This document shows, piece by piece, positions 25,066 through 33,370 of a stretch of DNA of 64,000 nt (positions within the stretch are counted from its first letter, which is position 1; each line of letters opens with the position of its first letter). The DNA comes from Pseudomonadota bacterium (GTDB lineage Bacteria > Myxococcota_A > UBA796 > GCA-2862545). The position numbers and the translations under genes are program-made. Where the stretch lies: contig CANJMY010000007.1 in NCBI GenBank assembly GCA_947475315.1, positions 1 through 64,000 of the forward strand, given 5' to 3'. The notes beneath the pieces are model-generated. The model was not told the DNA's origin and searched no databases. It saw nothing but the letters and a program-made list of their open reading frames with translations.

Positions 25066-25464
25066 ATGACTGTTGCGATTGTGGCCGTGGGTCACGTTGG
25101 GATCCGCGTGCATGATCTGGATCGGGCGCTGGCCTTTTACGGTCAGCTCGGCTTCACCCAGGTCTGGTGGGGGGAGGAGGACCGCGTGTCGGTCCTGCGC
25201 CACCCCGCGGGCATGGAGATCAACCTCATCGTCAACGCCGTCGCCGATGGTCCCAACGTCCTGATGGACGTGCCGAAGAAGGTCGCGGGCATCACCCACG
25301 TCGCATGGTCCGTGCAGTCGGTGGACGCCGCCGCCGCCGCGCTGCTCGTATCGGGGCACGTCATCACGGAGGGCCCGGTCACCCACGGGAACGGTTCGCG
25401 CAGCGTGTTTGTGCGAGACCCGGACCACAACGTCGTCGAGTTCTGCCAGCCTGCGCCGTCCTAG
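25066..25464 (+). CDS. VOC (glyoxalase/bleomycin-resistance-like) protein
   Basis: 132 residues. It has two beta-alpha-beta-beta-beta half-domains of the vicinal-oxygen-chelate fold. His10 in VGHVGIRVHDLDRALAFY and a late VRDPDHNVVEFCQ, with a Glu as the last metal ligand, are typical of metal-dependent lyases and dioxygenases of this superfamily. The reaction cannot be assigned. It is a single gene between a divergent and a convergent methyltransferase gene. Confidence 0.82.
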   Translation: MTVAIVAVGHVGIRVHDLDRALAFYGQLGFTQVWWGEEDRVSVLRHPAGMEINLIVNAVADGPNVLMDVPKKVAGITHVAWSVQSVDAAAAALLVSGHVITEGPVTHGNGSRSVFVRDPDHNVVEFCQPAPS

Positions 25465-25476
25465 CGCGTCGGCCGC

Positions 25477-26253
25477 TTATGTCAGTCGCGCGTTCGCCGA
25501 GCCGTTCAGGTAGAACCAGCGGATCCGCGCCCCGATGAAGACCGTCTGCACGACGCCCGATTCGTAGGTGGCGCCGGGGAGGGTCGCGACCATCTCTCCG
25601 AGCTCGCGGCGCGTGTAGCAGCGAAGGCAGGACACGACGCCCTCCCAGATCAGCAGCACAGGCACGACCGGGACCAGCCACCACAGCAGCGCGGACCCCA
25701 CGTCGAACCGCTGCAGGAAGGGCATCAGGAGCCACGCCATCATGGCGACCGCCACGGACGCGACCATGGCGAACGGATCGCGGTTCAGCGCCTCCAGGAC
25801 GAGCAGCGGCTCGCCCTTGGCGTGCGCGTCGGCGAGGACCGCCCGGGCGAGGTCTGGCGGCATGTGGTGGAAGGAATTGCACAGCACACGGAGCCCGTGG
25901 AGGTCACTGGGCACGGCGGAGGCGTCGACCGAGCGTGGGTCGTATCGAAGGCCCGGCTGGGCCGCGATCGCCTCCGGGTTCGGGTAGAGGTCCGTCAGCA
26001 CCAATTCGTCGAGCGAGCCCGCGGCGACGAGCTTGGGGAACAGGCGCACGATCGGACCGCCTGAGCCCGTGCCGAGGTCCACGATCGAGCGGCGGCCCGA
26101 GGCGTTCAGCAACTGGACGATCAGCGGCACCGCCCAGTTGAACAGGCCGGTGAACGCCTCGACGTCCCGCAGGCAGTCCGTCATCCGCCGTCGCATGGAC
26201 GCCGGGAACGACTCAAGGTCCATGAACTCGAACAGATGGAGGCGCGGAAACAT
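25477..26253 (-). CDS. Methyltransferase-like protein with two membrane helices
   Basis: 258 residues if started at MFPRLHLFEF; an in-frame extension to 26403 is Arg/Pro/Cys-rich and unlikely. Residues 45-165 form a Rossmann methyltransferase core with motif I IVDLGTGSGGPIV and an LTDLYPN strand-2 end, followed by a CNSFHHMP motif. Near the C-terminus are two adjacent hydrophobic helices (about 165-205), then a terminal strand region. This suggests a membrane-embedded enzyme acting on a lipid or membrane-bound substrate. Neighbours give no clue. Confidence 0.65.
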   Translation of the reverse strand: MFPRLHLFEFMDLESFPASMRRRMTDCLRDVEAFTGLFNWAVPLIVQLLNASGRRSIVDLGTGSGGPIVRLFPKLVAAGSLDELVLTDLYPNPEAIAAQPGLRYDPRSVDASAVPSDLHGLRVLCNSFHHMPPDLARAVLADAHAKGEPLLVLEALNRDPFAMVASVAVAMMAWLLMPFLQRFDVGSALLWWLVPVVPVLLIWEGVVSCLRCYTRRELGEMVATLPGATYESGVVQTVFIGARIRWFYLNGSANARLT

Positions 26254-26417
26254 CGCGGCATGTGTCCCGGGAGCGCAGCGGCCGCAACGTCGGCACGTGA
26301 AAGCTCGTGGCGTGTGCGTCTTGGCCGGTGCGTGGGGCTCTGGCGCGCTATGGTCGCGCGCGCGTCGAGGGGTGGGTCCCCAAGGCGTCACCCTAGCCTG
26401 CAACCAGGAAGTTCCCC

Positions 26418-27443
26418 TTGTCCACCCTCGTGACCGGCGCCGGCGGCCATCTCGGCGCCACCCTCGTTCGTACGCTCATCGCCCAGGGTCGCTCCGTCAA
26501 GGCGCTCGATCTCGACCCGGGCATCGCGCTGGCGGGCCTCGATGTCGAGGTCCTGCGCGGCGACATCCGCGACGCGGACTTCCTCCGGTCGGCCTTCCAG
26601 CCCGGCGACACGCTCTTTCACCTCGCCTCGGTGATCTCCACGTCGGGCGACAAGGGCGGCCTCGTGCAGTCCGTGAACGTCGACGGCGCGCGGAACATCG
26701 CCAAGGTCGCGCGCGAGGTCGGCCTCAAGCGCTTGATCCACACCAGCTCGATCCACGCCTACGACATCGACACGCACGGCGCGCCGATCACGGAGCAGAC
26801 GCGCCTGGCGATCGGCCACAGCTCGAGCGCGTACAACGTCTCCAAGGCCCAGGGCCAGCTCGCCGTATTCGAAGAGGGCGCCAAGGGCTTGGATGTGGTG
26901 GTGGTCAATCCCTGCGGTGTGATCGGTCCGTACGACTACAAGGCGTCGCGGATGGGCAAGTTCTTCCGCGCGATCGCGCGCGGCAACTCGGGTCCGGTGG
27001 GGCCGTCCGGCTTCAACTGGGTCGACGTGCGCGACGTCGTCCAGGGGCTGCTGCTCGCTGAGACGAAGGGTCGCCCCGGCGAGGCGTACATCCTGGCGGG
27101 CCACTGGAACTCGAACCTGGCGCTCGGGAACATCGCGGCCGGCATCGTCGGCAAGCCGATCCCCGCAAAGCCGATCCCGATGTGGACGCTGCGGGCGCTG
27201 CACGCGCTCGGTCCGGTCCTCACGATGCTCGGCAAGCGGCCGCCCGTGACCCGCGAGGCGCTCGACGCGCTGCTCGCGAACCCGAACATGTCGCACGCCA
27301 AGGCCACGGCCGAGCTGGGCTACAACCCGCGACCGGTCGAGGACACGATCCGCGCCATCTTCAATTGGCTCGCGGACGAGGACATCCTGGCCAAGGAGTC
27401 GGTGGAGCACAAGGCGCGCAAGGCCGCGAAGGCCGGCAAGTAG
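26418..27443 (+). CDS. NAD-dependent epimerase/dehydratase (extended SDR)
   Basis: 341 residues. TGAGGHLG at the N-terminus is the NAD(P)-binding loop, and Tyr139-Lys143 with Ser111 form the SDR active site. The family includes sugar epimerases, dihydroflavonol-reductase-like enzymes and 3-beta-hydroxysteroid dehydrogenases; the C-terminal substrate domain does not let me choose. The TTG start is supported by AGGAAG about 6 bases upstream. The end is Lys/Ala-rich. A GC hairpin follows. Confidence 0.82.
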   Translation: MSTLVTGAGGHLGATLVRTLIAQGRSVKALDLDPGIALAGLDVEVLRGDIRDADFLRSAFQPGDTLFHLASVISTSGDKGGLVQSVNVDGARNIAKVAREVGLKRLIHTSSIHAYDIDTHGAPITEQTRLAIGHSSSAYNVSKAQGQLAVFEEGAKGLDVVVVNPCGVIGPYDYKASRMGKFFRAIARGNSGPVGPSGFNWVDVRDVVQGLLLAETKGRPGEAYILAGHWNSNLALGNIAAGIVGKPIPAKPIPMWTLRALHALGPVLTMLGKRPPVTREALDALLANPNMSHAKATAELGYNPRPVEDTIRAIFNWLADEDILAKESVEHKARKAAKAGK

Positions 27444-27444
27444 G

Positions 27445-27475
27445 GGCGCCGCTCCGCACGGGCGGAGCGGGCGCC
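27445..27475. terminator. Bidirectional GC hairpin between convergent genes
   Basis: GGCGCCGCTCCGC pairs with GCGGAGCGGGCGCC across a 4-base loop, with a single bulged G. It fills most of the 40-base gap between the epimerase stop and the stop of the convergent lipoprotein gene, so it can serve both directions. No T-run. Confidence 0.6.
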
Positions 27476-27483
27476 GACTTGGA

Positions 27484-28146
27484 TCAGGTGCCGCTGACGG
27501 TGACGGTGTCGCAGGCGGTGAACTCGGTGATCACCGTGCCGTGATCGACGCCGCCGGTGGCACCTGGGATGCCGAGCCCGGCGATCGACGAGTCGTACGA
27601 CCAGTCCACGCTGACCGTGCCCGACGCCGCGCAGCCCGCGTCGTCGAAGGTGAGCGCGTCGTAGACCGCGCTGACCGTGTAGCCGATGGCAAAGCCGGCC
27701 GCGCCGATGGAGTAGTCGACGTCGTAGGTGCCGTCGATGGACACGGGCGCGGTGCCGATGTTCAGGTCGACGTCGTAGGTGAATTCGTAGCCGGTCTCGC
27801 CCCAGGTCGTGCTGACGACGAGGTGGCTGCCGTCCCACTCGACCACATCGCCTGCCGCGCGCGCGAGCGCGGCCGGGTCGGCCTGCTCGGCGTCCGTGCC
27901 GTTGGTGGTGGCGTAGGACTGATGCGCGCTGACCAGGCCCGACAAGCTTGAGCCGACGGACGTGACGTTGGTCTGGAGCGTCGCCTCGTCAGCGTCCGAC
28001 GGCGTGCTCGCCATGGTGCCAGACGATGAGCCCACGGACTTCGCCGCCGACTCGACCGCGGGATCGTGGATCTCCTTGGTGCCCTTACAGGCGCCGAGGG
28101 TTGTGGCCGTGAGGAACGTGAGGGTCGTGAGAAGGACGCGGTTCAT
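27484..28146 (-). CDS. Lipoprotein of unknown function
   Basis: 220 residues from the ATG preceded by AGGAG (8 bases). Signal peptide with lipobox LGAC. The mature part starts with a charged, helical segment (about 20-85) and then a beta-rich domain with repeated short strands (ATTWGETGYEFTYDV-like, FAIGYTVSA-like patterns), perhaps a small lipocalin-like sandwich. No family is recognised. Frames extending to 28341 cover the upstream leader and are not supported. Confidence 0.65.
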   Translation of the reverse strand: MNRVLLTTLTFLTATTLGACKGTKEIHDPAVESAAKSVGSSSGTMASTPSDADEATLQTNVTSVGSSLSGLVSAHQSYATTNGTDAEQADPAALARAAGDVVEWDGSHLVVSTTWGETGYEFTYDVDLNIGTAPVSIDGTYDVDYSIGAAGFAIGYTVSAVYDALTFDDAGCAASGTVSVDWSYDSSIAGLGIPGATGGVDHGTVITEFTACDTVTVSGT

Positions 28147-28412
28147 TGAGGTGACTCCTGGTGAGGTGGCGAGCTGCCGAGAGACCCGTAGAGTCCCCGC
28201 GGCGTCTCCAGACGGGCGAAGACCATGCAACTTACACGGTCGAACACAAAGAACGGCGCGCCCCCCATGGACGACCGGACACCCGCTCCTTTGCACACCG
28301 GGTGCCAACCTGCCAGCCTGGACGGCCGGTCGGGGTGACACCGATCGTCGCGACCGGGTGCAAGTCCGTGCGCGGCCTACCGGCGGAGCTACGGTGCGGA
28401 TGTGAGGGGATC

Positions 28413-29324
28413 ATGCGTTCTGCCCAGCTCGTGCTGCTGCTGTGCTTGTCTTGGTCGAGCGTGTCGTTTGGCGGAGAGGCGCCGCCGGCGGAGCTGAGCG
28501 CCGCATCCGTGCCAGGCCCCATCGCCTCGCCGGACGCGGTGACGCCGGCCGAGTCGGCAGCGCCGGATGCCTCGCTGGCGGTCCCGGTCACATTGGTCGT
28601 AGGCGCCGCATCGACGCAGACCTCGGAACCCCCGGAGGACCCGCGGGGGGCTTTGGCGTCGACCCGCGCGCTGTCCTACCTGGAGTGGACCGCGCGGCCA
28701 CACGACCCTACGGAGGCGCTCCCAACCGTGATCGTGCTGCACGGCTGGGGGGGGACGCCAGAACGGATCCTGCCGATCGCTCAGTTCGAGGACCTGGACG
28801 TGCGGGTGATCGCGCCGCAGGCGCCGCTGCGATCGGGCCGCGGCTACACCTGGATCGCGCACCTTCGTGAGGACGGCACGCCGCAGAGCGCCACCGCCGA
28901 GGCGGACGCGTCCATGGCCGACCTCGTGGCGCTCGTCGAGAGGCTGCGCCTCGAGCGTCCGATGTCTGGAAAGCCGGTCTTGGTGGGCTTCAGCCTGGGC
29001 GGCGCGATGGCCTACGGACTCTCCGTCTACCACCCCGAGCTGTTCGAAGAGGTCCTCATCCTGTCGGGCCCGATGCCGCCGCGGATCATCCCGGAGCGCG
29101 CGAACGCGGCGCAGGCGGCGCTCCCGGTGCGGGCCGCGCACATCCAGCGCGATCCGATCGTTGCGTCCGCGCCGAGCAAGGCGACCATCCTCAAGATGGC
29201 CGAGGCGGGCTTTGACGCCACCTTCGAGGCCTTCCCTGGAAGTCAGCACCGCGTCTCGGACGCGGAGCGCGCGTGGCTGCACGACGCGATCCTACAGCGG
29301 TGGAACAAGGAGCTTTCGCCCTGA
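28413..29324 (+). CDS. Secreted alpha/beta-hydrolase (carboxylesterase-like)
   Basis: 303 residues from the ATG that follows GAGGGG. An N-terminal signal peptide of about 22 residues is followed by a Pro/Ala-rich linker, then an alpha/beta-hydrolase of the phospholipase/carboxylesterase type: LHGWGG oxyanion loop near 110, nucleophile Ser194 in VGFSLGGAM, and a C-terminal SQHRVS with the likely catalytic His. It probably hydrolyses esters in the periplasm or outside the cell. The 266 bases upstream hold no gene. Confidence 0.8.
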   Translation: MRSAQLVLLLCLSWSSVSFGGEAPPAELSAASVPGPIASPDAVTPAESAAPDASLAVPVTLVVGAASTQTSEPPEDPRGALASTRALSYLEWTARPHDPTEALPTVIVLHGWGGTPERILPIAQFEDLDVRVIAPQAPLRSGRGYTWIAHLREDGTPQSATAEADASMADLVALVERLRLERPMSGKPVLVGFSLGGAMAYGLSVYHPELFEEVLILSGPMPPRIIPERANAAQAALPVRAAHIQRDPIVASAPSKATILKMAEAGFDATFEAFPGSQHRVSDAERAWLHDAILQRWNKELSP

Positions 29325-29327
29325 ATC

Positions 29328-29900
29328 CTACGCCAGCAGCCGCTGGACCTCGGCCGGCGTGAGCGGACGCCACTGCCCCGGCGTGAGGCCCAACTCAAGA
29401 AGCGTGAGTCCGCCCATCGCGACGCGGATCAGGCGCAGGGTTGGCGACCCGACCGTCGCGGTCATCCGGCGCACCTGACGGTTCTTCCCCTCCGTGAGCG
29501 TGAGCTCCAGCCAGGTGGTGGGGATGCTCTTGCGGTAGCGGATCGGCGGGCTTCTTGGCGGGTGTTCGGGCTCGCTCTCCAGACGGGTCGCCAGGCACGG
29601 CCGCGTGCGAAAGTCTTTGAGATCCAGCCCACCTCGGCGCAAGGCGAGCAGCGCGCTGTCTTCGACCAGCCCCTCCACCTGTGCGTGGTAGGTCCGCGGG
29701 TGCGCTCGCTTGGGGTTGAGCAAGAGGTCGGTCCAGCGGGCCTCGTCGCTCAGCAGCAGCAGACCCTCGGAGTCGCGGTCCAGGCGGCCGATCGGGTAGA
29801 CGCCTGGCGCAAAGCCGAACTCCGCGAGTGTGTGGTGCGTAGGCACGTCCTTCGTGAATTGGCTGAGCACGTCGAACGGCTTGTAGAACGCGATCAGCAT
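29328..29900 (-). CDS. rluE: 23S rRNA pseudouridine synthase, RsuA/RluE type
   Basis: 190 residues without an S4 domain, like E. coli RluE. The catalytic motif GRLDRDSEGLLLL (about 39-51) carries the nucleophilic Asp, and EGKNRQVRRMTATVG with a following RLIRVAMGGL completes the family pattern. It isomerises a uridine in 23S rRNA. Its start lies 2 bases after the stop of the GNAT gene upstream, so the two share a transcript. The exact target base is inferred only from family resemblance. Confidence 0.85.
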   Translation of the reverse strand: MLIAFYKPFDVLSQFTKDVPTHHTLAEFGFAPGVYPIGRLDRDSEGLLLLSDEARWTDLLLNPKRAHPRTYHAQVEGLVEDSALLALRRGGLDLKDFRTRPCLATRLESEPEHPPRSPPIRYRKSIPTTWLELTLTEGKNRQVRRMTATVGSPTLRLIRVAMGGLTLLELGLTPGQWRPLTPAEVQRLLA

Positions 29901-29902
29901 GG

Positions 29903-30445
29903 TCAGCGAAGAGCCTTGCGCAGCACGACAAACTCCAGGTCGTCGCGCTTGGGCCTACCAAACCGCGGCTCGCCGTAGGGGAAGGGGCGACGCTCGTCGG
30001 TGACGCGCCAGCCGCGGCGCTCGTAGTACGCGATCAGCTCCGTACGCTGCGCGATCACCGTCATCGCGGCCTCGTCCACCCCGAACTCTTCGACGAGCGC
30101 GCGCTCGGCAAGGGCGAGCATCTGCGACCCGAGCCCTGACGTCTGCTGGTCCGGTGACACGGAGAGCATGCCGCCGTACCCGCAGCCATGGTCGTCCTTG
30201 ATCAGCACCGAGCCCACGAGCTTGTCCTCATCCAACGCGAGCAGGAAGCGCGCTTGCGGGTTGGCGAGGTGGTCGCCGACCTCCTGCGCGTCGGTGCGTT
30301 GGCCGTCGAGCAGGTCGGCTTCGGTGGTCCATCCGGCGCGGCTCGCGTCGCCACGGAACGAGGCCTCGACCAGCGCGACGATCGCGGGGACGTCGGCCGG
30401 TCCGGCGACGCGGAAGGTGAGGGGGCGCGGCTGTGCTTCGCTCAC
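29903..30445 (-). CDS. GNAT-family N-acetyltransferase
   Basis: 180 residues if started at the GTG preceded by GGAG at 5 bases; an ATG at 30496 would add 17 residues without a good ribosome site. The acetyl-CoA-binding strand and loop read GMLSVSPDQQTSGLGSQML, and the end has the usual AYYERRGW motif. Acceptor unknown. It sits directly before the RluE-like gene. Confidence 0.83.
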   Translation of the reverse strand: MSEAQPRPLTFRVAGPADVPAIVALVEASFRGDASRAGWTTEADLLDGQRTDAQEVGDHLANPQARFLLALDEDKLVGSVLIKDDHGCGYGGMLSVSPDQQTSGLGSQMLALAERALVEEFGVDEAAMTVIAQRTELIAYYERRGWRVTDERRPFPYGEPRFGRPKRDDLEFVVLRKALR

Positions 30446-30525
30446 GACGACTCCGACTGGCCGGGTCTCGTGCCCCGGCGACCGCCGATCGGCCACCGCT
30501 CCATGTAGCGGCGAGTTGGCGCGGT

Positions 30526-30542
30526 GGGCACGCGCGGTGCAT
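30526..30542 (+). promoter_or_regulatory. Weak sigma-54-like promoter
   Basis: GGCAC at 30527-30531 and TGCA at 30538-30541 have the correct -24/-12 spacing, but both conserved T positions in front are G. It lies 78 bases before the S74-like lipoprotein ATG. Confidence 0.25.
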
Positions 30543-30619
30543 CGGTGGTCTCACCCGGCGAGCAATCCGGGCTTTTCAAGCGGCTACGGCCCGATCCACC
30601 CCGCACTCCGGAGTCTCCC

Positions 30620-31219
30620 ATGAAGCGCGCGCTGCTGCTTCCCTTGATCTTCTTGGCGGCGTGCCCGACCGACGTCGATCCCACGCAGCTTCGCTGGTTC
30701 ACGACCTGCGGCTCGCCGGCGTGCGGCGGCTACCAAGGGCCGTTCGACGGCGTCCCCGAGTGCACCAGCGAGGTGGAGGGCGACGTCTGCGCGACCGCGG
30801 ACGCCCGCTGCGACTTGGTGAACGACTGCGACGTGCTGCTGGCCTGCGTGTCCGAGGACCCGACCCAGCAGCCCGGCGGTTGTCCGATCTCGCGGCGCAA
30901 GTTCAAGCGCGACATCCACTATCTGGACCCGGCCGAGCGGGACGAAGCGGCCAAGCAGGCGCTCTCGATGGGCCTGTCGACGTGGAGCTACAACTGGGAC
31001 GCGCCGGACGCGCGGCGCCACCTCGGCTTCATCATCGACGATCAGGAGGGCAGCCGGGCGGTGACGGCCGACGGCGATCACGTGGATCTCTACGGCTACA
31101 CGAGCCTCACGCTGGCCGCCGTCCAGGCCGATCACGCGCGACTCGAAGCGCAGCAGGCTGAGATCGACGCGCTCAAGGCCGAGCTGCGCGAGCTCCAGGC
31201 CACTGTTCGGGCCCGCTAG
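30620..31219 (+). CDS. Lipoprotein with a peptidase S74-like chaperone domain
   Basis: 199 residues from the ATG that follows GGAG (7 bases). Lipobox LAAC, then about 70 Cys-rich residues (eight Cys between 30 and 88), then a C-terminal domain (91-199) like the intramolecular chaperone/peptidase S74 of phage tailspikes: SRRKFKRDI at 91-99, a YNW strand near 124, HLGFIIDDQE near 134-143, a DLYGYTSLTLAAVQ helix start and a final coiled coil (170-198). Ser91 and Lys96 have the spacing I recall for the self-cleaving Ser-Lys pair of endosialidase. It could trimerise on the cell surface and cut itself. No phage genes are nearby. Confidence 0.65.
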   Translation: MKRALLLPLIFLAACPTDVDPTQLRWFTTCGSPACGGYQGPFDGVPECTSEVEGDVCATADARCDLVNDCDVLLACVSEDPTQQPGGCPISRRKFKRDIHYLDPAERDEAAKQALSMGLSTWSYNWDAPDARRHLGFIIDDQEGSRAVTADGDHVDLYGYTSLTLAAVQADHARLEAQQAEIDALKAELRELQATVRAR

Positions 31220-31268
31220 GCGCGCGTTGGCGGCGGCAGCGCCACACGTGAAGTGCTAACGGTCGAGG

Positions 31269-33329
31269 GTGGACACCCCCGCCCCCGCATCGTCGCGCTT
31301 CGAACGTGTGCTGGCCGCCCTCCTCGGCGCGGCGAGCGTGGGTCTCCTGATCGACCACGTGGCGCGGACCGACTTCCGGTACCACCTGTGGTCGGATCGC
31401 GACATGCTGCGCAGCGACGTCTCGTTCTGGGACCTGCCGACCATGGGCGCGGAGCTGTCCTACGGCATCGGCGCGCGCATCCCCGGCGGCGCCATGCACA
31501 CGCTGTGGTGGGCCGTGCTTCAGCTGCGCGACGATCCCCGCTTCGTATGGAACGTACAATGGGCGCTGCTTGTCGTCGGCGCGGGCTGGCTCGCGCGCGA
31601 CATGGCGCGGCGACTCGGCGCCTTGCCTGGCGCGATGACGTTCGCGTCGCTGCTGGCCGCGCCTGTGGTGTGGGGCAGCCTTCGCACCCTGTGGAACCCC
31701 GGCTGGATCCCCGTCTTCCTCGCGGTGGGCTTCACTGCGTGGCTCAAGGCCGTGCTGGATCGCGACGGCCGAGGCCTGGCGCTGTTCGCGGCGTGTGTCG
31801 CGGTCGGCGCGGCCGCCCATATGTCCGTGGCGCTGCTCGCGCTGTGCGCGCTTCCGGCGTGGATCCTGGCTCGGCCCGTGACCAAGCCCAGGCACGTGCT
31901 CGCGGCGCTCGGGGTGGTGGTCGCGACCTACACGCCGTACCTGATCTCCGATGCGCGAAACGGCTGGTGGAACCTCCGCGCGATGGGCGCCCAGCAGCAG
32001 GTGGATGGGCTGATCCCGACCCAGCTGGCCGACGACGTGTGGACCGAGCTGTCAGGCATCTTGGCGCAGCTCTCGGGTTGGTCAGGCGTGAGCCCAGAGT
32101 CGGTCGGGCTCACGATGTGGGGGACGGTCCTCGCGGCCGTCGGCGCGGCGGGCGCGCTGGCGTGGGTCCGGCGTGCGCACTCGGATGGCCGGTTGCTGCG
32201 CGCGAGCGGATCTGTCGTGGCGCTGTTTGTCGCGTCCTACGCCGGCTCGTCGATCAACGCGGGCATGCTGGTGAACAGTCGCTACCTGTTGGCTGTCGCA
32301 CCGGCCGTGGCGTTGCTGGCGGGCGCGTTCTTGCGCGCGGCGACCCAGGCGGCGCCGCGCATGGCGTGGCTGAGCGGCGGCCTGATCGCCGCTTGGCCGT
32401 TGACCGTGATGCTCTGCCAGCGCGACGCCGCCATCCGCGAGCTCCGCGCGCCGGAGGTCTTTGACTACGGGCACCTGCTGGACTGGACTTCGGCGGTGCA
32501 GCAGGCGACCGGCTGGTCGCTGCAGGACGTGTCAGGCCGCACCCTTGCCGTGCGCTACCGCGGCACCCACTTCGAGCGGCAGGTCTCGGTGCCGGTCGCG
32601 TGGCTGTTGGCACATCAGGGGCAGGCCTTCCCCGGATCGCTCGCGCCGCCCTGCGCGCTCGTCGTGGAGCATGAAGAGGACTCGCCTTCGTCGGAGTGGG
32701 CGACGCCTGCGGCGATGGCGGGGGCGCTGGTCGTGGATCAGGTGACGAGCGTGGACCGCGTGGTGGAGCTGGCGCCGCGCTCCGCGTTGGTGCTCTACGC
32801 GACGGCCTCGGGTCGCTGCCCGACCTCGTTTGACCAACGCTACGTCCTGACGCCTGAGGAGCAGCTCACCTGGCCAGAGGAGGGTGCGCCGCAGGAGGAT
32901 CAGGCAGCGCGACTGCCCGACGTGGGCGGGGACTCCCGTTGGCGGGTGACCCTCCAGGCAGGCGGCGGTCAGGTCCCGATGTGGGTCCGTGGCCTGGTGC
33001 TCTGGCACCCGCACGACGGCGTGGTCGACGTGTCGTTCCACAGCAACCAGCTGCGCGGCCAAGGCTGGAACTACGGGTTCTTCGGTAACGCCGCTGTCAG
33101 GGGCGTTCGTGTGGTGGGTCATGACGCGGTCGGCGCTGAGGTCGCGTCGATCGTGCTGGCGACCGGAATCGTCGGCGGTGACGGCGCGCTCACGCCGATC
33201 TCGGCGACGGGTGCGTGGCCCACCGGGATCACGCCAGAGCTGGAGGTCGGCGTCGATCCAGCCATCCTGCCCTGGCGAAACAGCCCGGCGCCGTCCGCGC
33301 CGAAGACGCTCGTGATCCCGCTGCGCTGA
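31269..33329 (+). CDS. Large membrane protein, glycosyltransferase-39-like
   Basis: 686 residues. The first ~390 have about ten hydrophobic helices; the first loop contains WSDRDML, in the place where GT39/ArnT-like enzymes have acidic catalytic residues. Residues 400-686 form a soluble, beta-rich domain. The GTG start is the most upstream one and lacks a clear ribosome site; GTG at 31311 is an alternative. Its topology fits a polyprenyl-phosphate-sugar-dependent transferase of the inner membrane, but no diagnostic motif proves it. Confidence 0.6.
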   Translation: MDTPAPASSRFERVLAALLGAASVGLLIDHVARTDFRYHLWSDRDMLRSDVSFWDLPTMGAELSYGIGARIPGGAMHTLWWAVLQLRDDPRFVWNVQWALLVVGAGWLARDMARRLGALPGAMTFASLLAAPVVWGSLRTLWNPGWIPVFLAVGFTAWLKAVLDRDGRGLALFAACVAVGAAAHMSVALLALCALPAWILARPVTKPRHVLAALGVVVATYTPYLISDARNGWWNLRAMGAQQQVDGLIPTQLADDVWTELSGILAQLSGWSGVSPESVGLTMWGTVLAAVGAAGALAWVRRAHSDGRLLRASGSVVALFVASYAGSSINAGMLVNSRYLLAVAPAVALLAGAFLRAATQAAPRMAWLSGGLIAAWPLTVMLCQRDAAIRELRAPEVFDYGHLLDWTSAVQQATGWSLQDVSGRTLAVRYRGTHFERQVSVPVAWLLAHQGQAFPGSLAPPCALVVEHEEDSPSSEWATPAAMAGALVVDQVTSVDRVVELAPRSALVLYATASGRCPTSFDQRYVLTPEEQLTWPEEGAPQEDQAARLPDVGGDSRWRVTLQAGGGQVPMWVRGLVLWHPHDGVVDVSFHSNQLRGQGWNYGFFGNAAVRGVRVVGHDAVGAEVASIVLATGIVGGDGALTPISATGAWPTGITPELEVGVDPAILPWRNSPAPSAPKTLVIPLR

Positions 33330-33370
33330 CCCGACCGGGTGCGTTACCGTGAAGCCTTTGGAGGACCTTG

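Noticed and set aside
28330-28412. A GGTGCAAGTCCGTGCG stretch resembling a cobalamin riboswitch
   Set aside because: The other conserved boxes are not in order and the downstream hydrolase has no link to B12.
30620-31219. Prophage remnant as explanation for the S74-like domain
   Set aside because: No capsid, tail, integrase or attachment sequence is visible on either side and composition does not change.
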